Origin: Pseudomonadota bacterium
GTDB taxonomy: Bacteria; Bdellovibrionota_C; UBA2361; OMII01
NCBI GenBank assembly: GCA_027486155.1
Contig: JAIXPR010000109.1
Coordinates: forward strand, 1 to 16,141
Reading direction: 5' to 3'
DNA: 16,141 nucleotides
Part shown: in pieces, positions 8,401 through 15,360 of the stretch
Layout of the letters: every line of letters starts with the position of its first letter
Position numbering within the stretch: the stretch's first letter is position 1
Translations under genes and position numbers: made by a program
Notes under the pieces: generated by a model
Databases searched by the model: none
The model's input: only the letters and a program-made list of their open reading frames with translations
What the model was told of the DNA's origin: nothing

Positions 8401-8922
8401 GAGGTAGTAGCGGTCCTTAAAGGTCTTCGCGTAGAACTCAACGAGCTCCTTCGCTCCCTTGTAGTCATCGATCATCGTAGCCTGCGCTACTTCACCGGCG
8501 AGACATCCGCTTAACACGATGAGCCCTTCGGAGTATTTCTCTAAGAGCTCATGATCGACTCGGGGCTTGAAATAGAACCCCTCTTTGTAGGCCAAACTCG
8601 AGAGCTTACAGAGGTTATGGTACCCGGTCTTGTTCGCGGCGAGGACGGTCAAGTGACAGGTACCAGCCCCACCCTGGGCCCGCATCTTACGCTCATGGCG
8701 AGATCCTGGGGTCACATAGAGCTCACATCCGATAATCGGCTTAATGCCCCCCTTTTTCGCTTCGTAGAAGAACTCAACGGCCCCGTGCATGTTGCCGTGA
8801 TCGGTCATGGCGATAGCTGGCTGCCCAAGCTGAGCCGCGTGCGCTATAACTTCTTTAAGCTTGTTAGCCCCATCGAGGAGGCTGTATTGGGTGTGAAGAT
8901 GGAGGTGAACGAACTGCGACAC
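5458..8922 (-). CDS. dnaE: DNA polymerase III alpha subunit
   Basis: The 1154-residue replicative polymerase has the DnaE domain order. An N-terminal PHP domain (about 1-280) begins VHLHLHTQYSLLDGA, and its likely metal ligands H8, H10, D17, H42, E67, H90, C140, D207 and H209 all appear present, unlike the decayed site of E. coli DnaE. The palm has catalytic aspartates D411 and D413 in MPDIDVDFC and D565 in VKFDFLGLKT. The active-site surround VGPGRGSVAGSLVAY (368-382) and the finger motif FNRSHTAAYA (757-766) are intact. QMNLF (918-922) matches a beta-clamp-binding motif. An OB fold follows at about 988-1065 (VRVGGVITALKL), then the C-terminal tau-binding region. The start is GTG 8922 with GAGG four bases upstream. 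It is first in the dnaE-perM-nadC-birA operon, with a promoter candidate at 8967-8995. Confidence 0.97.
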   Translation of the reverse strand: MSQFVHLHLHTQYSLLDGANKLKEVIAHAAQLGQPAIAMTDHGNMHGAVEFFYEAKKGGIKPIIGCELYVTPGSRHERKMRAQGGAGTCHLTVLAANKTGYHNLCKLSSLAYKEGFYFKPRVDHELLEKYSEGLIVLSGCLAGEVAQATMIDDYKGAKELVEFYAKTFKDRYYLELQPHPIDDQRKHNSAIMDLAQSVGVPLVATTDCHYLNKDDHFAQEVLMCISTGKTVLDPDRLRHEGFTLHLKTEQEMIKEFENNDRCTEAIRNSALIASQCDLSLESKTYYMPKYECADERPLIDIMAEMARDGLQSREDALAALPGWGPAMKQQYIDRLEEEISLIGKMGFAGYFLVVADFIVWAKDHGIPVGPGRGSVAGSLVAYTMRITEVDPISNKLFFERFLNPERISMPDIDVDFCIHGREHVIKYVIEKYGKEKVSQIATFGTLKAKAAIKDVGRALGMSYAETDRIAQLVPAPRQGFDYPISEALKMEPKLAEYAAGEGRELIELAQKLEGLTRHTSTHAAGVVIGDRPLDELLPMMVDKDGNDVTQYSMTYVEKVGLVKFDFLGLKTLTVLHTACQIIKESRGVDIDLNGLPLNDPKTYTLLCGGNTTGVFQLESSGITEMVVRLKPSCFDDIVAILALYRPGPLDAGMVDHYIERKHGREPISYLHPLMKDILMDTYGVILYQEQIMQLARALSGYSLGEADLLRKAMGKKNPEEMAKQKTRFVSGSVEKGIAQKLADEIFQQMETFARYGFNRSHTAAYALVSFQTAYLKAHYGVEFMAALMTHDMEDTDKTFKNFNECRKQGIAVLPPNMNESSASFTVRQGKILFGLEAVKGTGQKAVEAITRAREDGPFKDLEDLISRVELNSVNKRVFENMIKSGGFDFSKVSRREMSERLEELLKVYGSRKDVDPNQMNLFGTATPKPIVARRAVTIPEWPVNQKLSFEREALGFYISGHPLEKFKWDLKRLGALSTADVKVKKAKEVRVGGVITALKLKNTKKGDRYASFALEDWLGTIDSLVWPDTYRKIQHLIVPDEPVMVSGRADVTEERCVLVIDKMESLIQLRDRSATQGFLMLTANDDIEQRMPAVQTIFRKYTGSCPVKVRLQLDDGEVSIVLRDSANSPVCVGPSEALCEEVEQLFGRPVLTFM

Positions 8923-8966
8923 GTCGCCTCAAAAGAGAGAAAAAAGACGGTAATAAACGACCCCCA

Positions 8967-8995
8967 ATCCTATCCCCTCCGAGGCCAACCCTCAA
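8967..8995 (-). promoter_or_regulatory. Candidate sigma-70-type promoter of dnaE
   Basis: On the minus strand TTGAGG (8990-8995) and TAGGAT (8967-8972) are separated by 17 bases and lie about 45 bases upstream of the dnaE GTG. Each hexamer matches 4 of 6 positions of TTGACA and TATAAT. The same two hexamers recur upstream of sucA with a 16-base spacer, which raises confidence above that of a lone weak match. Confidence 0.45.
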
Positions 8996-9041
8996 GCATA
9001 AGAAAGTGAATTGAAGTCGGTTTTTCGGGGCCAACATAAAT

Positions 9042-9136
9042 GGGAGGGCGACCGTCCTCGGTCGCCGGAATGTCGCGGAACGAGGGCGATATTCGCCGCA
9101 CAAAACCACGCGGCGACCGAGGACGGTCGCCCTCCC
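9042..9136. repeat. REP/MITE-like three-hairpin element, GGGAGGGCGACC family
   Basis: The element has perfect 26-bp terminal inverted repeats at 9042-9067 and 9111-9136. Each arm is also a hairpin by itself: the 5' arm holds GGCGACCG-TCCT-CGGTCGCC and the 3' arm GGCGACCG-AGGA-CGGTCGCC, both with perfect 8-bp stems and with complementary tetraloops. A third small hairpin, GGCGA-TAT-TCGCC (9085-9097), sits between them. The unit lies 14 bases beyond the sbcB stop and about 45 bases upstream of the dnaE promoter candidate. It has no coding capacity and so would depend on a transposase elsewhere, such as a REP-associated tyrosine transposase (inference). Confidence 0.8.
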
Positions 9137-9149
9137 GTTCCCAGCTCGT

Positions 9150-10562
9150 TCACACCGTCATCCCGGCCCCCACCTTCGCCCATCCCGGCACCAACTCATC
9201 GCCCGCGACACGAACAATTTCCGACCCGCGATAGAACCTCTCCAACGAATCCAGCAACTTGATATCTGCCTCGTTCCCATCCTGAGCAGCGATGTCCCGG
9301 GACCGCACGAGCTCAGCCATCATGTCGGAGAGTTTAGGGTGGTAATTATCGGGGTCCCTCGGATCGCGAATCGTCTTCGCGAGCTGAAGCTTTCCGCCGT
9401 AGCGGTACGTCGCGTACTGCCGGAGGAGATCCGCCGAGCGCGCATCGGAGAGATTCAGGTCGGCGTTCGCCAGTTGGTAGCGCACCCAGAGCTTCTTGGC
9501 GTCGGGGCTTGTGGTAGTGGCGAGGATCTCCTTTTTGCCCTCTCGAAGGGCTCGGTAGTAGACATCCTGCGCATCGAAATCGAGACGGTAGATATCCTGC
9601 TCGATATCTGCCTCGCCCCTCTCAAAGTAGTTTGAGAGCGTCACCTTCTTGAATTGCGCGAGCGCCTTTCGCGCGAGCTCCTGCACCTCAGGGGTGGTCA
9701 CCGCCCTACCTGTAGTAAAAAAGGAGTGCTTCATAGCTTGCCGCCACGAGATAGACCGAGGCGACGGCTCCTCGGCGTAGCGCTCTAAATTAATCCACAA
9801 CGACGCTCGCTTGTTCTCATCCAGAAGGCACATCGGAACGCGCCGGCTGTAACTTCCCTCCAAGAGATCGTAGTTCGGCTCCTCAACCTCATAAACGGAC
9901 CCACTTCGAACGGTCGAATGAAGCGATACGCCCTCGTACGCCTCGTAGGTCCGAACATCTACATCGCACCGCTCCTTCAACCACGAGGCTAGTTTGATCG
10001 TGAGAAGCACGTCCTCTCTCGACTCGTGCGCCTGCACCCCATCAAGAAGCCCCAAGGCGTGGCTCACCGTTTGCAATGAGAGCGAGAGCCGCTTCTCCCC
10101 TTTGCATTGCGCCCTCACCTTCTCCCGAAATTCCGAATTCGTGAGGTATGCTTTATGCACCGCGTGAAGGAGATCCCTCGATGAAAGCAACCCTTTAAAA
10201 TAGGGATTTATCCCATTTCGAATGAAGCTCGTGCGGAGATAGTTGAGATCGAATCGAGAGGAGTTGTACCCGACGAAGGCGAGAGCGCCTTGGGCGCTTT
10301 GAATGCACGACGAGAGGAACTGCTCGATCTTCCGCATCGCCTGCGGCTCTGTGTCAGTGGAAATCTGTTGGTGCTCAAGCACATCGGTCCGATTCGCGAG
10401 GATCGCCCCAGGCTCAGGGAGCTGAAGCCGATTGATCTTCACCAGCCCCGACAGCTCCCCGATCGGCTTCATCTCATCATCAACAAGGATGAAGGAGTAG
10501 TTAAGGATCTGGCCAACGGTATTTTTAGTGGTGGTTTCGAGGTCGTAAAAGACGGCGTGCAT
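9150..10562 (-). CDS. sbcB: Exodeoxyribonuclease I (SbcB-type 3'-5' single-strand DNA exonuclease)
   Basis: The 470-residue protein, close to the 475 of E. coli ExoI, degrades single-stranded DNA 3' to 5' in recombination and mismatch repair. It is a DEDDh nuclease: D7 and E9 in FYDLETT, D105 in VGYNSSRFD, H179 and D184 in AHESREDV. The spacing nearly equals E. coli D15, E17, D108, H181 and D186. LPEPGAILANRTDVLEHQ corresponds to the LPQPGAVLITGITPQEA loop, and the C-terminal SH3-like and helical regions are represented by VPMCLLDENKRASLWINL and KLWVRYQLANADLNLSD. The frame is open to GTG 10667, but those 35 codons overlap a hairpin and lack family similarity, so ATG 10562 is preferred although it has no clear Shine-Dalgarno. 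ExoI is best known from gammaproteobacteria. Confidence 0.9.
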   Translation of the reverse strand: MHAVFYDLETTTKNTVGQILNYSFILVDDEMKPIGELSGLVKINRLQLPEPGAILANRTDVLEHQQISTDTEPQAMRKIEQFLSSCIQSAQGALAFVGYNSSRFDLNYLRTSFIRNGINPYFKGLLSSRDLLHAVHKAYLTNSEFREKVRAQCKGEKRLSLSLQTVSHALGLLDGVQAHESREDVLLTIKLASWLKERCDVDVRTYEAYEGVSLHSTVRSGSVYEVEEPNYDLLEGSYSRRVPMCLLDENKRASLWINLERYAEEPSPRSISWRQAMKHSFFTTGRAVTTPEVQELARKALAQFKKVTLSNYFERGEADIEQDIYRLDFDAQDVYYRALREGKKEILATTTSPDAKKLWVRYQLANADLNLSDARSADLLRQYATYRYGGKLQLAKTIRDPRDPDNYHPKLSDMMAELVRSRDIAAQDGNEADIKLLDSLERFYRGSEIVRVAGDELVPGWAKVGAGMTV

Positions 10563-10651
10563 GAGGCAGAGGGTACACCATACGGGGCGGAGAAACACGC
10601 GAAATGTCGGCGTTAAATCTCGTCGAAGCGCAGGCATCGATACACGGTAGC

Positions 10652-10682
10652 GGCGCTCACTCCCCACTAAGGAGAGAGCGCC
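10652..10682 (-). terminator. Hairpin after sucA, possible terminator or attenuator without U-tract
   Basis: GGCGCTCACTCC (10652-10663) and GGAGAGAGCGCC (10671-10682) form a 12-bp stem with one mismatch and a 7-base loop, 12 bases after the sucA stop. No T-run follows on the minus strand, so it is not a classic intrinsic terminator. It may protect the sucA 3' end while letting some transcription continue into sbcB. Confidence 0.45.
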
Positions 10683-10694
10683 GATGCGCGTGTC

Positions 10695-13430
10695 CTACTT
10701 ACTCAATCGAGCGAGCAACTCTGAGAGTATCGCTTTCTGCTCAAGCGCATGGTGTTTCGACGAACCGGTCGCGGTCGCCGCTGACGCTGGGCGTCCGATA
10801 TACACTGGGTCGAAACCAAGGGATTCCCGGAGAAGTGGTGCCACATAGCTCCATGCGCCCATGTTCTGCGGCTCCTCTTGAACCCAGAAGGCGTTCGTAG
10901 CGCCCGTCTCCTTGAGAATTCGAGCGACTTCACCCTGGGGGAATGGATAGAGTTCCTCCACCCGGATCAAGCGAGCTGGAACCTTCTCAGCGCCCTGGAG
11001 GGCAGCCTGAACGTCGTGCCCGACCTTACCGGACATAAACACAAGATTCTTGCAGCCCTTCTTGCCGGAGAGATCGGTCTCAAGCACAGGCTTGAACGAA
11101 CCGCTCACCATCTCGCTCAAGGAGCTCATCGCGGCTGGCAACCGCAACAGGCTCTTGGGAGTCATGATAATTAACGGTCGCTTAATCTCGGAGAGTCCCT
11201 GACGACGCATGAGGTGGAAGTGCTGCGCGGCTGTCGACGGGTAGCACACCCGCATATTCCCCTCAGCGCACATCTGGAGGTATCGCTCCAGGCGAGCGCT
11301 GGAGTGTTCGGGCCCCTGCCCCTCGTAGCCGTGAGGAAGCATCATTACCACTCCGGAGAGCTGTCCCCACTTCGACTCAGAGCTCGTGATAAATTGATCG
11401 ATGATGACCTGAGCGCCGTTGGCGAAATCGCCGAACTGACCTTCCCACATAACGAGGGCGTCACGATTGGTCGCCGAGTATCCGAACTCGAAGCCGAGAA
11501 CCGATGCCTCAGAGAGCGAGCTGTTATAGACCTCAAAGACCCCCGACGCGTTCTCACGCTGAGCCAGCTCAACGAGAGGACTAAAGGTACGGCGGGCCTC
11601 GTAGTCATCCAACACGAGGTGACGGTGACTGAAGGTTCCACGGCAGCAATCCTGCCCACTCAGGCGCACGGAGTGCCCCTCAAGAACGAGCGATCCGAAG
11701 GCGAGCGCCTCGGCCACACCCCATTCGATCCCCTCTCCCGCCTCAACGGTCTCCACACGCTTTTCGATGATCTTCTGCAGCTTCGGATGGGGCTTGAACC
11801 CTTCCGGCCACTGGGTCAATGATCGAGCGATGGTGAGAAGGGTTTCCTTATTCACACCTGTATCGCCGCACGGCACCTCAAGACGCCCGTGAATGCCGCA
11901 CGCCTCGCTGCCGAGCGTGGTAGCGACCACTTCAGAAGCTGCCGCGAACTCACCCTTGTACGCCTCAACCTCGGCATCAACGTCCGACTGCGACAAAACA
12001 CCGGCCGCGACAAGACGTTCGGCGTAGTGTTGCCAAATAACCTTCTTCCCCTTCACCTCCGCATAGGTCTGAGGCTGGGTGAAGCTTGGATCATCTCCCT
12101 CGTTGTGACCGTGCTTACGGTGCCCGATAAGGTCGATAATCACATCCTTGCCGAACGCCATGCGGTATTCCAACGCGAGTTGGGTCAACCAGCAGGCGGC
12201 CTCAGGGTCCTCGGCGTTCACGTGAAATACGGGACAATCGACCCCCTTCGCCAAGTCCGTGCAGTAGCGGGTGGAGCGGGACTCATCTGGAGTCGTCGTG
12301 AAGCCGATCTGGTTATTAATCACGATGTGAAGCGTTCCGCCGGTGTAGTACCCACCGATCCCCGAGTAGTTAATCGTCTCGAACACGATACCCTGACCAG
12401 CGAACGCGGCATCACCGTGCATCGCGAGCGGAAGGTAGGCTCCACGATTATCGCGATCGTTCTTATCTTGAAGAGCGCGAACAATTCCCTCGACAACAGG
12501 ATTGACGAACTCAAGGTGAGATGGATTCGGGACTATTGAGATCTCGATTTCAGCTCCGTTTGGCGCGCGCTTGGTTTCCCATCCAAGGTGGTACTTCACG
12601 TCACCAGCGCCCGCGATGGTCGCTACGGTCTTATCCTCGAACTCAGCGAAGATCATCGAGAGCGGTTTGCCGATCGAGTTGGCGAGAACGTTCAACCGTC
12701 CACGGTGAGCCATGCCACACACGATACCCTTCACTCCGGCTTGTCCCGCCGATGAAGCTACCGTCGACAGCATCGGGATCAAGGTATCGTTACCCTCAAG
12801 AGAGAAACGCTTTGTGCCCACGTATTTGCGGTGAAGCTCTGACTCAAAGAGCTCGGCGCGAATAAGGTCTTTGAGGATCTGCCTCTTCTCGTCGGCGGAG
12901 AATAAAGGAACCTTCCCCTCGATGCGGGACTGCAACCATGATCGCTCGTGAGCTTTGGTAACGTGCGCGATCTCGAAACCGATGGCGCCGCAGTAGGTGT
13001 GTTTGAGATCTCGGATCAACTGGTCGCACGAGGAGTACGACCGATCACCGAACGAAAACGCGGAGAGCGCGACCTGTGAGGGCTCTCTCGTCTCGCCGTG
13101 ATAGGAGAGCTGGAGTTCAACCGGGTTCTCCGGCTTCATACCACCGGCACCGAGGGGGCTCACGTGAGCGGCCGCGTGACCGTACGTTCGGAACGCCTCG
13201 ACAAGCTTCTCTCCGAGCGCGTTGGCGCTCGATGGACGCGCCTCAACAGCGTGCGCCTGCCCATTAACACGCCCGTTCACCTGCCCGTTCGGCGCTCCGT
13301 TATGGTCTACCGACCTAAAGAATTCGGCCCAGGCTGGGTCGACGAGCGAGGGGTCCGAGAGGTAGAGCTGGTAGAGCTCAGCCAGGTAGCCCGCGTTTTC
13401 ACCGAATCTGACAAAACTTTCACCGTTCAT
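10695..13430 (-). CDS. sucA: 2-oxoglutarate dehydrogenase E1 component
   Basis: The 911-residue thiamine-diphosphate enzyme decarboxylates 2-oxoglutarate in the TCA cycle and passes the succinyl group to the SucB lipoyl domain. It has the N-terminal E1o segment (ENAGYLAELYQLYLSDPSLV, residues 11-30), which in E. coli binds the E2 core. Active-site signatures follow: AHRGRLNVLA (241-250), GDVKYHLG (276-283), HGDAAFAGQG (338-347), NNQIGFTT (372-379) and GHNEGDDPSFTQP (441-453). The transketolase-like half has SGQDCCRGTFSHRH (591-604) and LPHGYEGQGPEHSSAR (698-713). In E. coli the former reads SGQDSGRGTFFHRH, so two residues differ. A short NGQVNGRVNGQ repeat links N-terminus and core. sucB is not next door; sbcB follows instead. 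ATG 13430 has an AT-rich leader and no Shine-Dalgarno. Confidence 0.96.
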   Translation of the reverse strand: MNGESFVRFGENAGYLAELYQLYLSDPSLVDPAWAEFFRSVDHNGAPNGQVNGRVNGQAHAVEARPSSANALGEKLVEAFRTYGHAAAHVSPLGAGGMKPENPVELQLSYHGETREPSQVALSAFSFGDRSYSSCDQLIRDLKHTYCGAIGFEIAHVTKAHERSWLQSRIEGKVPLFSADEKRQILKDLIRAELFESELHRKYVGTKRFSLEGNDTLIPMLSTVASSAGQAGVKGIVCGMAHRGRLNVLANSIGKPLSMIFAEFEDKTVATIAGAGDVKYHLGWETKRAPNGAEIEISIVPNPSHLEFVNPVVEGIVRALQDKNDRDNRGAYLPLAMHGDAAFAGQGIVFETINYSGIGGYYTGGTLHIVINNQIGFTTTPDESRSTRYCTDLAKGVDCPVFHVNAEDPEAACWLTQLALEYRMAFGKDVIIDLIGHRKHGHNEGDDPSFTQPQTYAEVKGKKVIWQHYAERLVAAGVLSQSDVDAEVEAYKGEFAAASEVVATTLGSEACGIHGRLEVPCGDTGVNKETLLTIARSLTQWPEGFKPHPKLQKIIEKRVETVEAGEGIEWGVAEALAFGSLVLEGHSVRLSGQDCCRGTFSHRHLVLDDYEARRTFSPLVELAQRENASGVFEVYNSSLSEASVLGFEFGYSATNRDALVMWEGQFGDFANGAQVIIDQFITSSESKWGQLSGVVMMLPHGYEGQGPEHSSARLERYLQMCAEGNMRVCYPSTAAQHFHLMRRQGLSEIKRPLIIMTPKSLLRLPAAMSSLSEMVSGSFKPVLETDLSGKKGCKNLVFMSGKVGHDVQAALQGAEKVPARLIRVEELYPFPQGEVARILKETGATNAFWVQEEPQNMGAWSYVAPLLRESLGFDPVYIGRPASAATATGSSKHHALEQKAILSELLARLSK

Positions 13431-13464
13431 AACGTATCAAAAATATTAAGCGATGGCGGATTAG

Positions 13465-13492
13465 ATCCTAGCAGAAGGTAAGACTTCCTCAA
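13465..13492 (-). promoter_or_regulatory. Candidate sigma-70-type promoter of sucA
   Basis: On the minus strand TTGAGG (13487-13492), a 16-base spacer and TAGGAT (13465-13470) precede the sucA ATG by about 35 bases. TGC directly before TAGGAT gives an extended -10. The hexamers are identical to those upstream of dnaE. Confidence 0.45.
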
Positions 13493-13526
13493 AGTGTTCG
13501 TCGATGCCTGAATTCAGCTTTTCAAC

Positions 13527-13588
13527 GGTTTAGCTCGTCCCCTACAAAAGGGGTCGGAGCGTTATCCGGCAAACTTGAGCTGAACTAA
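13527..13588 (-). promoter_or_regulatory. Shared intergenic element, copy A (upstream of sucA)
   Basis: On the minus strand this stretch reads TTAG-TC, then TCAAGTTT (13571-13578), 12 bases, TCCGACCC (13551-13558), a CCCCT/AGGGG mini-hairpin (13539-13553) and CTAAACC. The same order and spacing is found at 15746-15812 upstream of another gene. TCAAGTTT resembles the -35 (TAAAGTTT) of a sigma-28 promoter, while the CCGA core weakly resembles its -10. Function is unknown. Confidence 0.4.
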
Positions 13589-13601
13589 CCCATTAATAGA
13601 A

Positions 13602-14507
13602 TTACTCCTTCTCTGAAACCGCCAAAAGGCCAGCGGCGAGAATGGCGTTGAGGTTGTGCGCTTCGGAGAGGTTCCCACGAGCCGTAGACCGAACCGCTCC
13701 TCGAATCTCCAGGGCGAGCACCTCCGCGGCCTTGTCCCCACTGACGCTCTGTGAGGCGTCAAGGAGGGCGAATCCTGTCGCTCGTACTAACTCGATATTC
13801 TTCTGAACTAGGCTAGCTGCCACATTCAGCGACTCGATATTGCTCTCGACCTTTCGCCTAATCTCTTTCACCGCGAGCCGGATCTTTTGAAAGGCCGCGG
13901 ATCCATCATCGCTCTGCGGAGGATCCTCGGGGTCACGGGTCGCCTGTCGAACGGCCCGATAAAACTCCTCGGCGGGGAAGAGCTCCGCGTTTGAGGTAGT
14001 TTCACCGTTCGATGAAACGGTCACGCCAGAGAAGGAGCTGACCTTTCTGAACGCCGCCTCCAATTCATCGACTTTTGATGGATCGAGGCCGCCGCGCTTA
14101 AGCACAGCCGCCATCTCGGTCGTATCGAGGAGGTCGCGCCCCTTCACCACGGAGCCCGCGACAAGCTCACCATACGCCCGCGAGAGTTGGTCAAATTCAT
14201 TTTTGTACTGCTTGGCCTTACTCGGAGGGATGTTACCCTTGCCCGCTTTTTGGACGAGGGAATCGAGCGCCTCAACGACGTTGAGCATATTACTCGTGTA
14301 GTCCGCCGCGACGTTGATGTAGGAGATACCGGCGTTGAGGGATTGAATAGACGCGGCCGCCCCACGAGCGCCCCGCTGCAGGGTGACCGAGAGTGGCTCC
14401 TCGGGCTCCTTACTAAGGCCAACCTTCGGCGTAGAGCTCCCCGAGCTCGAAGCCATCTCCGAGATAAATCTCCCTGTAATGACGCTGTTAAGTGTTGATA
14501 TTCCCAT
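13602..14507 (-). CDS. Divergent flagellin-like protein
   Basis: The 301-residue protein shows flagellin architecture rather than high identity. The N-terminal helical region opens with MGISTLNSVITGRFI. It then has LQRGARGAAASIQSLNAGISYINVAADYTSNMLNVVEALDSLVQKA (44-89), which follows the heptad pattern of the flagellin D0/D1 helix (the classical IRGLNQA-NA-DGISL-QTAEGAL region). YKNEFDQLSRAYGEL followed by GRDLLDT (about 124-130) matches the FDQL---I----FNG-KLLDG stretch. The C-terminal helix (VESNIESLNVAASLVQKNIELVRA to the end) ends NLNAILAAGLL, like the ILAQA-AML flagellin terminus. There is an unusual Ser/Pro-rich insertion at residues 19-40 and a short central domain. No Shine-Dalgarno is seen. 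No other flagellar genes are nearby, so a non-filament role (hook-associated or flagellin paralogue) is possible. Confidence 0.62.
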   Translation of the reverse strand: MGISTLNSVITGRFISEMASSSGSSTPKVGLSKEPEEPLSVTLQRGARGAAASIQSLNAGISYINVAADYTSNMLNVVEALDSLVQKAGKGNIPPSKAKQYKNEFDQLSRAYGELVAGSVVKGRDLLDTTEMAAVLKRGGLDPSKVDELEAAFRKVSSFSGVTVSSNGETTSNAELFPAEEFYRAVRQATRDPEDPPQSDDGSAAFQKIRLAVKEIRRKVESNIESLNVAASLVQKNIELVRATGFALLDASQSVSGDKAAEVLALEIRGAVRSTARGNLSEAHNLNAILAAGLLAVSEKE

Positions 14508-14639
14508 AACCGGCCGACGGAGCTATCAAGCCATTAAGATGAGGGATGACGCGAGAAGGCTTCCGAGAAGGGGGAGAAATACCGATAACCCACTGTCATG
14601 AGCCTCGTTCGTGGTGGGCAAGCTCTCTTCACGGGACGG

Positions 14640-15293
14640 TTAAGCGAGCACCCGCAAGAGCCACTCCTTCAACCCACGCATCCCCTGGATGCCGAGCTTG
14701 TGCCCTACCCCGGGCTCTTCGATGTAGGTGACCTTGAGACCAAACGAGGTGAGGCGCTCAACGCCTTTTCGAGCCTTATCAACGGAGAGGACCTCATCGG
14801 CGTCCCCGTGTGCCACAAACACCTCAGGCCGTCCCTCGATGAGCCGTTGCTCACCCACCTTTGAAACGAATCCGGCAAGGACCCCGAGACCATCAAGCCG
14901 AAGAGAACCGGTCAGCACCGCGGCCGATAACAGGACAGAGCCTTGAGAAAATCCGATAGCGATCGTCTTCCGTGGTTGCAGGGAGAAGAGTTCGAGGTAT
15001 CGCTCAAAGGCGAAATGGAATCGATCGCGCGCAAGCATAATCGCCGGCTCAAGGGGGCGCTCCGAGGCCATATCCCACCAACTAAAACCCCCGAGAACAT
15101 CAGGGAGAAAGGCCTGAAAGGAAACGACATTGGCGTGCTCAGGAAGGGTACGATCAAACGCCCACATCACCTGCGCTGACCCGGCGCGACCGTGCACCAT
15201 CACGATCAGGGGCGCCGCAGGATCGCCACACAATCGATGAATGAAGGTGAGCCCAACGAACTCTTCTTGACCGGTATCCGACTGCACTCGCAT
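14640..15293 (-). CDS. Serine esterase of the alpha/beta-hydrolase fold (phospholipase/carboxylesterase type)
   Basis: The 217-residue protein has a complete catalytic triad: the nucleophile elbow GFSQGS (Ser116), the acid in HGDADEVLSV (Asp166) and the histidine in GVGHKLG (His198). The oxyanion region is VMVHGRAGSA (31-40). Size and motif order match the small cytoplasmic phospholipase/carboxylesterase group (GFSQGS, HG-xD-V); no signal peptide is present. The natural substrate cannot be inferred. The ATG at 15293 has no obvious Shine-Dalgarno, though the N-terminus looks plausible. It lies 57 bases after the small upstream gene and 132 bases before the flagellin-like gene on the same strand, so an operon with the upstream gene is possible. 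Confidence 0.85.
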   Translation of the reverse strand: MRVQSDTGQEEFVGLTFIHRLCGDPAAPLIVMVHGRAGSAQVMWAFDRTLPEHANVVSFQAFLPDVLGGFSWWDMASERPLEPAIMLARDRFHFAFERYLELFSLQPRKTIAIGFSQGSVLLSAAVLTGSLRLDGLGVLAGFVSKVGEQRLIEGRPEVFVAHGDADEVLSVDKARKGVERLTSFGLKVTYIEEPGVGHKLGIQGMRGLKEWLLRVLA

Positions 15294-15326
15294 GGGCCGG
15301 AGGGTACCGGATTATTGAGTGCCAGG

Positions 15327-15360
15327 GCAACTGTGAGGACTGTGCAACTGTCAGGACTGC
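15327..15360. repeat. Tandem duplication of a 17-bp unit
   Basis: GCAACTGTGAGGACTGT (15327-15343) is followed directly by GCAACTGTCAGGACTGC (15344-15360), two mismatches apart. The second unit spans the stop codon of the small uncharacterised gene. On the coding (minus) strand one copy has TGA, the stop, where the other has TCA. Confidence 0.7.

Noticed and set aside
10563..10667. 35-codon upstream extension of sbcB to GTG 10667 (or ATG 10637)
   Set aside because: The extra residues do not match ExoI, overlap a hairpin and have no ribosome-binding site; FYDLETT normally lies close to the N-terminus.
13539..13553. CCCCT/AGGGG hairpin as terminator of the flagellin-like gene
   Set aside because: The stem is only 5 bp and no T-run follows on the minus strand; it is better treated as part of the shared element.
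14581..14588. ACCGATAA on the plus strand as a sigma-28 -10 element
   Set aside because: No TAAAGTTT-like -35 lies 11 bases upstream, and it points away from the flagellin-like gene with no plus-strand gene to drive.
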